A stretch of DNA of 64,000 bases from Promethearchaeia archaeon (GTDB lineage Archaea; Asgardarchaeota; Lokiarchaeia; Sigyniarchaeales; SOKP01): the NCBI GenBank assembly GCA_029856145.1, contig JAHQWK010000022.1, positions 1-64,000 on the forward strand, given 5' to 3'. Below the pieces are notes generated by a model that was given only the letters and a program-made list of their open reading frames with translations, was not told the origin of the DNA and searched no databases. A program made the position numbers and the translations under genes. Shown in pieces: positions 35,025 to 44,440 of the stretch; the first letter of the stretch is position 1, and the number at the start of each line of letters is the position of its first letter.

Positions 35025-38018
35025 GTGATGATAATAGATTTAAGAAATTTCTTGTATAAACTAAGAAGACGTATAAATCTACAAATTATCAAACATTCCT
35101 TGCTCGATCTCAAACGGGATAAAGCGAAAGCGATTTTTGGAATATGTGGTATCGCAGTTTCATTATTTTTATTAACAACTATTGGAATGTTAAATGATAC
35201 AGTGAATTATAATTATCTTTTATACGTTACATCATCAACAGGAAAATCAGATATTATGATTACACGAACAATACAAACAGATTTAACCTATGATCCTTTC
35301 TATGATGAAGATATTATTGATAATGAATTAATGGATATTGAGGGGGTTCAAAAGTTATTTCCGCGTATTATGATGTTAGTAGAGACCTCTTCAGAAAATA
35401 TTAACACGAGTGGTTCTTTACAATTATATGGTCTTGACTTTATAGAAGAAGCTACAAATGGTAATATAGGAGATTTAATAATAGTAGATGATGAAGGAAA
35501 AGAAACAAATGAGATCTATGATGATGAGCCTAATAATGGGGAATGTATTATATTATGGAACGTTGCACAACTCCTTAACGTAAGTAGAGGAGATAGTATA
35601 AATTTAAAATACCAAACTTATGAATTAAACTTAACTGTAGCTGAAATTTGTATTCAAGCCCTTAAATTCATGCAATTTGAAAATACATTAATCCTTGTTA
35701 ATTTACAACAAGTCCAAAGTTTCCTAAAACGAGAAGGTTTAATAAATTTTATTGTAGGGACTATTAATGATCCTAGATCTGTTTATGATGCTAGTAATTT
35801 GGACTTAACAACTAGAAGGCTTCGAAAAATTGGTTCTAATATACAGGAAAGGTTGGATCTTAATGAATTCACTGTAAGCCTACCAAAATTAGAGGAACTT
35901 GAAGGAGGTGAATTTCTATTAATGACAGTGACAATAATGTTTTGGTTCATCACAATTCTCTCCACTCTTATAACGGGCATTTTAATAAACAGTATTTTAT
36001 CTACTTCAGTTGAAGAAAGAATTAGAGAATTTGGTGTTGTTCGTGTTGTTGGAAGTAGAAAAGCTTATTGTATAAAAATGGTTCTATTTGAAGGGTTGAT
36101 GTTAGGCTTAATTGGATCGATTATTGGAATGATACTTGGATTCACAATGATGAAACCAATTGCACAATCTTTTTTTCCTCTATATGAGTTTCAATTTGCG
36201 TTTACTGAAGTAGAATGGGTTATTCAACCTGATACGCTTATAATGACATTTTCAATAGGAACATTAGTATCATTAGCAGTATCCTTATTACCTGCTCTAA
36301 AAACAGCGAAGTTAGATATTATTAAATCAATTACTCCCTTTCAAACGAAGGAAGAAGGATGGGAAATTAAAAAAGAGGGTAGTATGAATGTTAAAAGTTT
36401 TCTTGCGGGTATTGCGATAGCTACCATTGGAATGATTGTATTTGTCTTGATGCCAAATATTTTTGTTACAGGTGATTTTATGTTAACTTCAGCACTTTTT
36501 ATTGGCTTATTAGCTGCAATTGTAATCGGATTGGTCTTTGCATCCATAGGAATAATCCCTTTAATTCAAAAAATCTTTTTAGGCATAATTTCACCAGCTA
36601 TTAGAAAATATAGTAGTATCATAAATATTTCGATAAAACGATATAGAAGACGTAATACAAGCACTGTGATTATGTTTGCAATTAGTTTTTCTTTTATTTT
36701 CTTTATTACAAGTGTAACTGAAATGGAATCTGAAAATATGAGCCTAAATTTAAGATTTCAATATGGTTCAGATTTAGTTTTAATGAATCAAAATTTCCAT
36801 TCCCCCGAAAGTGCTTTAACACTTGAAATGGTTGAAGAATTAGAAAGCTTGCCGGGAGTAGATGAATTAGCCATTTCTCTCCATAATACATTTGACCTTC
36901 AAGCAACTCTAGCAACAATTTTTGAAATAAGTGAAGGTCAAGTGGGTTTTAGTAGTGATTCCACTGAACAAATGATGACTATGTTTCAATATTTTGGAGA
37001 GGCAGACGATTCAAAATTGAAAACAACAGCGGGAGACATGATGGATTTTGATGTTGTGGAAGCAGGATTTATAGGCATAAATGAAGATTTTGTTGATTTA
37101 ATTGATAAAGCCTTATTAATTTGGAAAAGTGATGGTAGTAACACTGATTATTCCTTTAATGAATTATTCACTCATAATAATACGTGTATTATAGCTAAAT
37201 CCATAGCAGATTATATAGGAGTTAAAGAAGTAGGGGAATATGTTCGTATGACATTTTATAGGCCAGAAGATTATGACAATGGACCATTGGCTCCTGGGAA
37301 TGTCACACTATTTCGGGTTGTTGGAATTTCAGGTGGGATTCCTGGATTTTATAACTTTCGAAGTAATGAAATGTCTGCTAATGGGGGAGGTGTAATGGTT
37401 TCCTTAGAGAATTACATGCGTTTGATGAAAGTCGAAAACTCTGGAGAACCTAACATGATAGTAGATAAAATATTTTTAAACCTAGTTGATAAGACTGAAG
37501 AAAACATCAAAGAGACTAAAGACGATATTAACAATATGTACCAAGAAAAGGATATAATTATTGATGATGCCATTTCTAAAATTAACTTTTTTGAAGCGAT
37601 GACTGAAAGACAATCCTTTCTGATGGAACTGATTTTGACGTTCACCGTAATTATTAGCATTTTTGGTCTTGTAAGTAGTATGTATGCAGTTATATTAGAG
37701 CGAAAATTTGAAATTGGGATACTTAGATCAATGGGGATGAAAACACGGAATGTACGTAATATGTTTTTAATTGAAAGTATGATTACTCTACTTTCTGCGG
37801 GTGTTATGGGCACAATTATTGGGACTTTCACTGCATTTATATTAGAATCTACAATGGCACTTATGACCGAGATGCCAATAATATTTACTATTCCGATGGA
37901 AACCTTATCAAGAGTGTTTATTTTATCAATCTCTTTTGCGTTTTTAGGAACATATGTGATTTTGATCAAATATTTTTATAAAAAGAGTATAATGGATATA
38001 TTTCGTCAAACCTTTTAA
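35025..38018 (+). CDS. FtsX/MacB-type ABC permease 2 (duplicated, about 10 spans)
   Basis: The 997-residue protein has the same layout as the permease at 23195: a first helix, a 220-residue outside domain, and an FtsX core with VEERIREFGVVRVVGSRKA. Extra helices come next, then a second half with ILERKFEIGILRSMGMKTRN, ending in MDIFRQTF. Sequence identity between the two permeases is limited in the outside domains but clear in the cytosolic coupling loops, so they probably form a heterodimer on one ATPase, as LolC and LolE do on LolD. The start may be GTG 35025 or ATG 35028. It is 14 bp after the protease stop. Confidence 0.92.
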   Translation: MMIIDLRNFLYKLRRRINLQIIKHSLLDLKRDKAKAIFGICGIAVSLFLLTTIGMLNDTVNYNYLLYVTSSTGKSDIMITRTIQTDLTYDPFYDEDIIDNELMDIEGVQKLFPRIMMLVETSSENINTSGSLQLYGLDFIEEATNGNIGDLIIVDDEGKETNEIYDDEPNNGECIILWNVAQLLNVSRGDSINLKYQTYELNLTVAEICIQALKFMQFENTLILVNLQQVQSFLKREGLINFIVGTINDPRSVYDASNLDLTTRRLRKIGSNIQERLDLNEFTVSLPKLEELEGGEFLLMTVTIMFWFITILSTLITGILINSILSTSVEERIREFGVVRVVGSRKAYCIKMVLFEGLMLGLIGSIIGMILGFTMMKPIAQSFFPLYEFQFAFTEVEWVIQPDTLIMTFSIGTLVSLAVSLLPALKTAKLDIIKSITPFQTKEEGWEIKKEGSMNVKSFLAGIAIATIGMIVFVLMPNIFVTGDFMLTSALFIGLLAAIVIGLVFASIGIIPLIQKIFLGIISPAIRKYSSIINISIKRYRRRNTSTVIMFAISFSFIFFITSVTEMESENMSLNLRFQYGSDLVLMNQNFHSPESALTLEMVEELESLPGVDELAISLHNTFDLQATLATIFEISEGQVGFSSDSTEQMMTMFQYFGEADDSKLKTTAGDMMDFDVVEAGFIGINEDFVDLIDKALLIWKSDGSNTDYSFNELFTHNNTCIIAKSIADYIGVKEVGEYVRMTFYRPEDYDNGPLAPGNVTLFRVVGISGGIPGFYNFRSNEMSANGGGVMVSLENYMRLMKVENSGEPNMIVDKIFLNLVDKTEENIKETKDDINNMYQEKDIIIDDAISKINFFEAMTERQSFLMELILTFTVIISIFGLVSSMYAVILERKFEIGILRSMGMKTRNVRNMFLIESMITLLSAGVMGTIIGTFTAFILESTMALMTEMPIIFTIPMETLSRVFILSISFAFLGTYVILIKYFYKKSIMDIFRQTF

Positions 38019-38046
38019 AAATTAATTTTCTATCAATTAGGAAATA

Positions 38047-38637
38047 TTAAATGGTATTCTCTTTTAGGAATTTTGTAAATTTCCTCCAAGCTTTTCCTCT
38101 ATGAGAAATTTTATTCTTTTCATCTGTCGTTAATTCAGCAAAAGTACTATCGGGCATAACGTTAGGAAGAAAAATAGGATCAAACCCAAATCCACCTGAA
38201 CCTCTTATAGTTTTTGATACTCTCCCATAAACATCTCCTTCAAATATTAAGTTTTTATCAAGAGGTTTAAAGTAGAGTGCGATAGATGAAGTGAAATGGG
38301 CTTGTGTCTTCTCAAAATCATCTATTAGTCTTAATATTCCTTTATTACCAAGAGTTTTCATAACATATGAGGAATATACTCCTGGAAAACCATTAAGAGG
38401 TGTATCCACGAAAAATCCAGCATCCTCTATGAAATAAGAGCCATTTACTTGTCCTTTTATACTTTCTAATTTGTATAGTGCTATTTCTTTAATAGATTCT
38501 GCTTGAACTTCGATTGTTTTGATATTTTTCTGCTTTAAAACATAATTGAGGTTTTCTTTATTGAAGAAAGCGGAAATCTCGTTATATTTATGTATATTTC
38601 CAGTTATAAAATAAATGATATTTTGATCCATGTTCAT
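38047..38637 (-). CDS. rdgB: XTP/dITP pyrophosphatase (HAM1/RdgB family)
   Basis: The 196-residue protein has the family landmarks FITGNIHKYNEI near the N-terminus (TxNxxKxxE), YFIEDAGFFVDTPLNGFPGVYSS (the conserved EDSGL-type and PGxYS region), GFGFDPIF and SHRGKAWRKF at the end. It removes non-canonical purine nucleotides by hydrolysing XTP, dITP or ITP to the monophosphate and pyrophosphate. Length is normal. Met 3 is an alternative start. It is convergent to the ABC cluster, 28 bp away, and divergent from the ribosomal pair. In many archaea this gene accompanies translation genes. Confidence 0.95.
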   Translation of the reverse strand: MNMDQNIIYFITGNIHKYNEISAFFNKENLNYVLKQKNIKTIEVQAESIKEIALYKLESIKGQVNGSYFIEDAGFFVDTPLNGFPGVYSSYVMKTLGNKGILRLIDDFEKTQAHFTSSIALYFKPLDKNLIFEGDVYGRVSKTIRGSGGFGFDPIFLPNVMPDSTFAELTTDEKNKISHRGKAWRKFTKFLKENTI

Positions 38638-38795
38638 AATTACTATAAGAGCTTAAGATTTATTTAGATATTCGAGTTCAATGAAGATTGAACCATTTGT
38701 AATAATAAACATTCCAAAAGTTTATTTTGTATATTTCTTTATTTATTTTATATTAAATCTTATAAGAACTGCAACATAAGAGGAAGAACGTAAAA

Positions 38796-39254
38796 ATGGC
38801 TCGGATGCATTCAAGAAAGTGTGGAAAATCAGGTAGTACTCGTCCAGCAAGACTAGAAAAACCTACATGGGTGGAACTCTCACCTGAAGAAGTCGAAAAT
38901 GAAGTTGTTAAATTAGCGAGAAGAGGACAATCAAAATCAATGATAGGTACTATAATGAGAGATTCGCGAGGTGTACCATTAGTTAAATTAGTAACTGGTA
39001 AAAAAGTAACTCAAATCCTTGAAGAAAACGAGATTAAAACACCTCTACCTGAAGAACTCGCAAATTTAGTAAGAAAAGCCCTAAGTATCAGAAAACATCT
39101 TGAAACAAATCATAAAGATCTTGAAGCTAAAAAAGGTTTGAATAGAAATGAGAGTAAAATATATCGCTTAATAAAATATTATAAAAAGAAGAAAGTATTA
39201 GCACCTGATTTCAAATATGATCCCGAAAAAATAAGAACATTAGTAGCGAGATAA
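38796..39254 (+). CDS. rps15: Ribosomal protein S15 (uS15), archaeal type
   Basis: The 152-residue protein opens MARMHSRKCGKSGSTRP, the N-terminal extension diagnostic of archaeal and eukaryotic uS15, which bacteria lack. It continues through WVELSPEEVENEVVKLARRG, and the conserved three-helix core ends with IYRLIKYYKKKKVLAPDFKY. It binds the central domain of 16S rRNA early in small-subunit assembly. It is followed 14 bp later by eS1, an archaeal ribosomal pairing. TATA-like sequence about 50 bp upstream (TTTATATTAAATC) probably marks the promoter. Confidence 0.97.
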   Translation: MARMHSRKCGKSGSTRPARLEKPTWVELSPEEVENEVVKLARRGQSKSMIGTIMRDSRGVPLVKLVTGKKVTQILEENEIKTPLPEELANLVRKALSIRKHLETNHKDLEAKKGLNRNESKIYRLIKYYKKKKVLAPDFKYDPEKIRTLVAR

Positions 39255-39256
39255 AT

Positions 39257-39261
39257 GGAGG
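39257..39261 (+). promoter_or_regulatory. Shine-Dalgarno GGAGG fixing a TTG start for eS1
   Basis: GGAGG lies seven bases before TTG 39269. No ATG is near, and the protein family begins at this point, so the TTG start is well supported. Confidence 0.75.
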
Positions 39262-39268
39262 ATTTAAA

Positions 39269-40102
39269 TTGAGTTCAAAAGCAAGGAAAAAAAAACCGAA
39301 AATAAAAAAAGTTTCATTCAAAGATAAAAATTGGTACTCCGTGTTATCGAGTAAAAGCTTTGACTTTAAACCGATTGGAGAAGTTATCGGTTTAGAAGAT
39401 AATTTACTTGGAAGAATACTGGAGACTTTACTATTTGATTTTACACATAAATACTCTGATATCAGTTTGAAATTAAAATTCCGAATCGTGGAAGTTAATA
39501 ACGAAGCAAAAAAGTGTAATAGTATTTTTGTCGGACATCAATATACTAATGATTTTATAAGATCTTTAATTGGCAGGGGAAGTACAAAAATACAATCAAT
39601 TATCAACTTAACTACAAAAGACAATTATATTTTTCGGGTCACGATGATCTGTACCACTATTAAAAGAGCAAGAAGTAGTCAACAAATCTTAATACGGAAA
39701 ATAATAAGAGAAATATTAAGAGAGTTTGCTAAAAGTCTGAATCATGAAAAATTTATTGCAGGGATGATATATAGAGAATTTCAAAGCCAAATTCAACGAG
39801 TAGCTAAGACAATATATCCATTATCTAACGCTGTAATAATTAAGAGCAAGCTTATTTCTATACCTGAAGGAGGGGAAGACAAAGAAATTCCAGATGACCA
39901 ATTTGAGATTGTAGAAGTTGATATAAAGAGATCCAGAAAATCAGAAATAAAAAGAACTGAAAGAATTAATGTAAAAAAGCTATCACGGTCCAAACCTAGA
40001 ACTCGACCCGTTAAGAAAGAAGAACCCCTTCCCACAACAGAAAAAAAAGAAGTTACTAAAGAAGAGAGCCCTTCCATAGAGAAAGAAGAAAAGGAAGCAT
40101 GA
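39269..40102 (+). CDS. rps3ae: Ribosomal protein eS1 (S3Ae) with long charged tail
   Basis: The 277-residue protein has the S3Ae core in residues 1-215: KDKNWYSVLSSKSFDFKPIGE near the N-terminus, the middle FVGHQYTNDFIRSLIGRGSTKI, and IRREILREFAK-like helices before VIIKSKLISIPE. Archaeal S3Ae proteins are usually about 200-230 residues. Here about 60 extra residues rich in Lys, Glu, Arg and Pro follow (from about 218), which should be disordered. eS1 sits at the mRNA exit of the small subunit. The gene is co-transcribed with uS15. Confidence 0.93.
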   Translation: MSSKARKKKPKIKKVSFKDKNWYSVLSSKSFDFKPIGEVIGLEDNLLGRILETLLFDFTHKYSDISLKLKFRIVEVNNEAKKCNSIFVGHQYTNDFIRSLIGRGSTKIQSIINLTTKDNYIFRVTMICTTIKRARSSQQILIRKIIREILREFAKSLNHEKFIAGMIYREFQSQIQRVAKTIYPLSNAVIIKSKLISIPEGGEDKEIPDDQFEIVEVDIKRSRKSEIKRTERINVKKLSRSKPRTRPVKKEEPLPTTEKKEVTKEESPSIEKEEKEA

Positions 40103-40233
40103 GAATAACTTAGACTAAAGAAAGTTTTAATAAGATTCAAGTTTTAAAAGCTAAGAACTTAAATAAATTTCTTATACTGATAGTTATTTTTAATAATCTG
40201 AAAAACTTCTTTTAATCTAATTAACTATTATAA

Positions 40234-41991
40234 ATGGTAGTTATGTCTTCTCAAGAAGGAAATCAGAATAATCCATATAACTTTGATGATTTTTTATTTG
40301 TCAGGGATCATTTTAATTATTATAAAGATGATAAGTTTTTACAAGCTCTTATTAATAAGTATCTCCCTCAAGAAGAGTTTGAAAAAATAGATAAAGATCT
40401 CCGTGCTCTCTCTGATTATGTTTCTTTTAGATTTCGAGATCTTGCTGATAAAGCAAATGAACTTGAAAATAGGGTAAAAGTTACGAAAGTCAAACATTTT
40501 GATGCACATAATCATCGAATTGATCGTATAGAAAGATGTTTAGAGACAAAAATTTTAGAACGAGAAGTGTTTAGCCTTGGCCTTTTTGATCCTACTCGAA
40601 ACTCTGCTTGGAGTAGATTTATCAAAATATTTTTACTCTATGAAAACGGAGAAGCAGGAGTAATGTGTCCCGTAGCGTGTTCTCATGGAGCTGTTGAACT
40701 TATGCAAAAATATGAAGGTACATTGAGCCCTGAAGCAAAAACAATCCTAAAATCCATAAGAGATGGTGAAAATGGAGAATATAAGCTTGGTGCTCAATTT
40801 GTAAGTGAGATTCAGGGAGGAAGTGATGTTCCGGCAAACTTAGTTGAGGCCGTATTTGAAAAAGAGGAAGGTAAAGACGGAATGTCGAATGTATGGAGGC
40901 TTTATGGTCAAAAATTTTTCTGCTCAGCTATTCAGGCAGATTATGCAATTGTTACAGCAAAGCCAAAAAATATGCCATCATCCACTAGAATTGCAGCTTT
41001 TGCAGTACCTTCGTGGTTACCTGGCAATAAAGAAAAAGAAATTAGAAATTCGTACACTATTGATAGATTAAAGCAAAAACTAGGAACTGCAGAATTACCA
41101 ACAGCAGAGATTACTTATGATGGTACTGTAGCCTACCCCGTAGGCCCACTTGAAAAAGGATTAGCAGATATCGTAGGAATTGTTCTTTCGTTATCTAGAC
41201 TTCATGTAGCCTTTGGAATGGCTGCTGGTGCTTTACGAGTTGTAAGAGAAGCGATATTATATTCCCAATTTAGAGCTGCTTTTGGTGTACCAATATCTTC
41301 ATTTCCAATGATGATAAATCAAATAAATGAAATAGACCAATTTGCAAAAAGAACAGCGGCGGCTACCTTTAAAATTTATTCTGAATATATTCATTTTAAT
41401 GAAGAACTTATCAGTGGAATAAGGGAATTAGAGAAAATTAAAGATATCGAGGAATGCAAGCGCCGATTTAGATTACGGGAATTAATAATGCTACAAAAAA
41501 TTGTAGTAGCTGATGAAGCTCCAGCAATGATACGCAAAGCAATTTCATTTTATGGAGGGCATGGTATCATGGAAGATTTTCTTTCATCTCCGCGCTTTCA
41601 TAGAGATGCTATGATTATGGAATTATGGGAGGGGCCTAGAAATGTACTCCTCACTCAAATTCATCGAGATTTTTCAAGAGTAAAAGACTGGTATCCAGCT
41701 GATGATTTTTGTAGAGATTTACTAGAGGGAGCAAATTCAGATATTATTGAAGAATATTCATCAGAATTTAATAGAATAATGTCCCATGATAGTCTTCTAA
41801 GAAATGATGAACAAACCTTAGCAATATGTCAAGATTGGGAAGAATTTTCTAATAAACTTTTCATTGCATACCAAGAACAAGCGTTAAAAGAACTTGATTA
41901 TACTAATAAACCAATGAAATTTTCCAAATTACTCCGTGAACTTAGGAAAAGAGAATCACCTGAATTCCAGGAACAAATAGCAATTCAATGA
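40234..41991 (+). CDS. AidB-like acyl-CoA dehydrogenase family protein
   Basis: At 585 residues the protein is longer than ordinary acyl-CoA dehydrogenases (about 380). It has an extra 90-residue N-terminal region, then PVACSHGAVELM, the FAD-domain motif SEIQGGSDVPANLVEA and GQKFFCSAIQADYAIVTAKP. The C-terminal helical domain has FRAAFGVPISSFPMM and ELWEGPRNVLLTQIHRDF. These features match the AidB/ACAD-like branch, whose members may be flavin-dependent enzymes of unclear substrate. ATG 40243 is an alternative start. It is monocistronic. Base use is like that of neighbouring genes. Confidence 0.9.
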   Translation: MVVMSSQEGNQNNPYNFDDFLFVRDHFNYYKDDKFLQALINKYLPQEEFEKIDKDLRALSDYVSFRFRDLADKANELENRVKVTKVKHFDAHNHRIDRIERCLETKILEREVFSLGLFDPTRNSAWSRFIKIFLLYENGEAGVMCPVACSHGAVELMQKYEGTLSPEAKTILKSIRDGENGEYKLGAQFVSEIQGGSDVPANLVEAVFEKEEGKDGMSNVWRLYGQKFFCSAIQADYAIVTAKPKNMPSSTRIAAFAVPSWLPGNKEKEIRNSYTIDRLKQKLGTAELPTAEITYDGTVAYPVGPLEKGLADIVGIVLSLSRLHVAFGMAAGALRVVREAILYSQFRAAFGVPISSFPMMINQINEIDQFAKRTAAATFKIYSEYIHFNEELISGIRELEKIKDIEECKRRFRLRELIMLQKIVVADEAPAMIRKAISFYGGHGIMEDFLSSPRFHRDAMIMELWEGPRNVLLTQIHRDFSRVKDWYPADDFCRDLLEGANSDIIEEYSSEFNRIMSHDSLLRNDEQTLAICQDWEEFSNKLFIAYQEQALKELDYTNKPMKFSKLLRELRKRESPEFQEQIAIQ

Positions 41992-42015
41992 AAATAGAGA
42001 TCCATAAATGTAAAT

Positions 42016-43308
42016 TTAAAATTGATTGATTTCTTTTTTTATATTTCCATTGGAATCTTGATAATAAAGTGAATTTGAAGGCACATCTTCATTGATTAAT
42101 GTGTGCGCTCCGATAATAGAATTTTCACCTATCTTTTTACCACACATTATACTTGCATTGATTCCTGTCTGGGAATTAGGTCCAATTATTGCTCCTAATT
42201 TTCTTCTGCCAGAATCAACTAACTTTTTGTTAATTTTCATTTTTATATTTTTATTATCAAATCTCAAGTTTGATATTTTAGTACCTGCCCCTAGGTTAAT
42301 ATTTTCGCATAAAATAGAATCACCTACATAATTAAAATGTGGGACGGAAGTATTAGACAAAATTATTGAATTCTTTACTTCAGACATTCCAATATGGCAA
42401 TTATTTTCAATCGAAGTATATGGACGTATAAAAGCATTTGGTCCTATGACATTTTTTTCTCCTATATAACATGGGCCTTGAATACAAGAACCTGATTTAA
42501 CAGTAGTTCCTTTTCCTATATAGACATTTCCTTGAATTTTGACATTTTCTTCGATTTCTCCAAAGATCTGATTTTTTTTACCGTCTAAAAGAAACTTATT
42601 TGCCTCAAACAGTTGCCATGGTAATCCAATATCGTTCCAGAAATAGTTATTTATATTACAACCGATGATTTTTCCCCCAAATTCATTTATTAGTATTTGC
42701 ATAGAATCCGTAAATTCATATTCATTCCTAATGGATTTTTGGGTTCTTTCTATAGCTTTAAAAATCGATTGTTTAAATATATATATTCCTGCATTTGCTA
42801 AATTTCCCGCATTTTGTTTAGGAAGAGGTTTTTCTATTATTTTTTCAACTAAATCTTTAGAATTCAATTTGATAATCCCATAATCTTGTGGATTATCTAC
42901 TTTCAGTAATGTGATTAATCCTTCATAATTATTTTCCCTATATTTCTGTAAGATAACTCGAAAGATTTCAGGATCGATAAATAAATCACCATACATCATC
43001 AAAAAATCTTCGTCTTTAATAAAATCTTTCGCATAACCTGCTGCGTGAGCAGTTCCTAAATATTCTTCTTGAGTGATATATTCAATTTTCACTTTTAATT
43101 GGTGTGATGCTTTTTCAAAGTATTCCTTAATTATTTCTTTTTTATATCCAACAATAAGTAAAAATTGATCTATTCCCACATTTTTAAGTCCCAAAATAGT
43201 ATGTTCTAAAAGAGGTTTTCCTAATAATGGTATCATTGGTTTAGGTCTTGATGAGGTTATTGGCCTTAGCCTCTTTCCTTCTCCTGCGGCTAGTATTACG
43301 GCTTTCAT
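42016..43308 (-). CDS. Bifunctional sugar-1-phosphate nucleotidyltransferase/acyltransferase-like (archaeal GlmU type)
   Basis: The 430-residue protein has an N-terminal nucleotidyltransferase domain (LAAGEGKRLRPITSSRPKPM at 6-25). Acidic metal sites are in MMYGDLFIDPEIF and FWNDIGLPWQLF. From about residue 235 a left-handed beta-helix follows (NVYIGKGTTVKSGSCIQGPCYIGEKNVI and more). This is the architecture of archaeal GlmU and glucose-1-phosphate thymidylyltransferases with an LbH tail, which make UDP-GlcNAc or dTDP-glucose for glycans. An acetyltransferase function for the tail is possible but not shown. It could feed the surface glycoproteins encoded upstream. Confidence 0.9.
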   Translation of the reverse strand: MKAVILAAGEGKRLRPITSSRPKPMIPLLGKPLLEHTILGLKNVGIDQFLLIVGYKKEIIKEYFEKASHQLKVKIEYITQEEYLGTAHAAGYAKDFIKDEDFLMMYGDLFIDPEIFRVILQKYRENNYEGLITLLKVDNPQDYGIIKLNSKDLVEKIIEKPLPKQNAGNLANAGIYIFKQSIFKAIERTQKSIRNEYEFTDSMQILINEFGGKIIGCNINNYFWNDIGLPWQLFEANKFLLDGKKNQIFGEIEENVKIQGNVYIGKGTTVKSGSCIQGPCYIGEKNVIGPNAFIRPYTSIENNCHIGMSEVKNSIILSNTSVPHFNYVGDSILCENINLGAGTKISNLRFDNKNIKMKINKKLVDSGRRKLGAIIGPNSQTGINASIMCGKKIGENSIIGAHTLINEDVPSNSLYYQDSNGNIKKEINQF

Positions 43309-43333
43309 AAAAACGATTTAATAATATATATAT

Positions 43334-44242
43334 TTAATTTATTTTGTCAAAATCTTTTACAACTTCATCAAGATAGTATTTCAAATGTTTAAAAGGTCTT
43401 AAATTTCCCGCAAATTCTTCTCTAAAAGCAGAATCTAAAGATAATTTAGATTTCAATTGTTTAAAAATTGCTTTTACTTTATAAAAATTACCAGTAGCGA
43501 TAAAATCTACTGAATAACCATTAATGCTTCCAAATAATATAATTTTCTTATTATTATTTTCTTGAACACTTTCAGTATCTTCTATATGTATTTCTTTAAT
43601 TTTTGTTTTAGTACGAATTAGGGTGTTCATTGAAATTGTAGCTAATTTAGCAGACAAATCTGAGCTATATAATTCAATATTTTCAATAGTTTCATCTCTA
43701 TTTAAATTTGTTAAAAGATTAATATCAAAAAGTTGAGAAACAATTGGTAATCCTTGAGCAGATATCCCCGCATACAATATCGCATTTTGTCCATTCTTAA
43801 TAGATTTTTCATAAATAATTTCTTCTTCTAAGGGGTCTAAATATTTATCTCTTAGATATTCTGTAATCAGTTTAATAACGTCCTTAAAAGTAGGTTCTTC
43901 GGAAGAAAATTTCAATCTATCTAAATCATTATATTGAACTTGAACCTGTTTACAGAAGTCTTTTAACATTTTAAAAGATTCTGTTGATCCTACACTAAAA
44001 TTGCCAATACTACAGAAGAATAAATTTTGACCAGCATTCGTAACCATATGTTCAACAATAATCCTTTCTGTACCAAACTTTTTATGCTTTAAACAAATTT
44101 TCCTCAAACGCCAGGTATTTCTGGGATTTATACTGCGTAGCAGCTTCTCTGTAAATAGAATGATCTCAAAAGCATTGTATTTTTTTTCATCTGAACAATA
44201 AAGAATATCATTCTCTAAGATAATACTGAAAGAAGAGATCAT
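43334..44242 (-). CDS. Predicted double longin/roadblock-domain protein
   Basis: The 302-residue protein shows no enzyme motif, but its strand-helix order suggests two longin/roadblock domains. Domain 1 (about 1-110) has two opening strands, SFSIILENDILYCSDE, a helix EIILFTEKLLRSI, three strands and a closing helix. Domain 2 (about 150-285) starts NAILYAGISAQGLPIVSQL, then has a long helix with SDLSAKLATISMNTLI and strands ending in FIATGNFYKVKAIFKQL. Such proteins are abundant in Lokiarchaea and are thought to work with small GTPases. It starts 25 bp upstream of the GlmU-like gene on the same strand, so they may be co-transcribed. The fold is inferred by eye. Confidence 0.55.
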   Translation of the reverse strand: MISSFSIILENDILYCSDEKKYNAFEIILFTEKLLRSINPRNTWRLRKICLKHKKFGTERIIVEHMVTNAGQNLFFCSIGNFSVGSTESFKMLKDFCKQVQVQYNDLDRLKFSSEEPTFKDVIKLITEYLRDKYLDPLEEEIIYEKSIKNGQNAILYAGISAQGLPIVSQLFDINLLTNLNRDETIENIELYSSDLSAKLATISMNTLIRTKTKIKEIHIEDTESVQENNNKKIILFGSINGYSVDFIATGNFYKVKAIFKQLKSKLSLDSAFREEFAGNLRPFKHLKYYLDEVVKDFDKIN

Positions 44243-44440
44243 AAGGGAAAATTTTAAATTAGTAGAAGATCAATTAATTATCTCTTATTATAGTAAAAAT
44301 TATCTGATATATTAAGTTTTTTTGATTTAATTTGATAAAAAATGCATTAATTCTTGAAGATTATGAAGATTAAAACTATAAGTATAAATTTTATTAGAAT
44401 TAAATAATTACAAACTTAAACATCATTATTCAACTAAAAA

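Noticed and set aside
37412-37969. 185-codon minus-strand frame inside permease 2
   Set aside because: It lies wholly antisense to the conserved FtsX core; its hydrophobic translation mirrors the membrane helices of the real gene.
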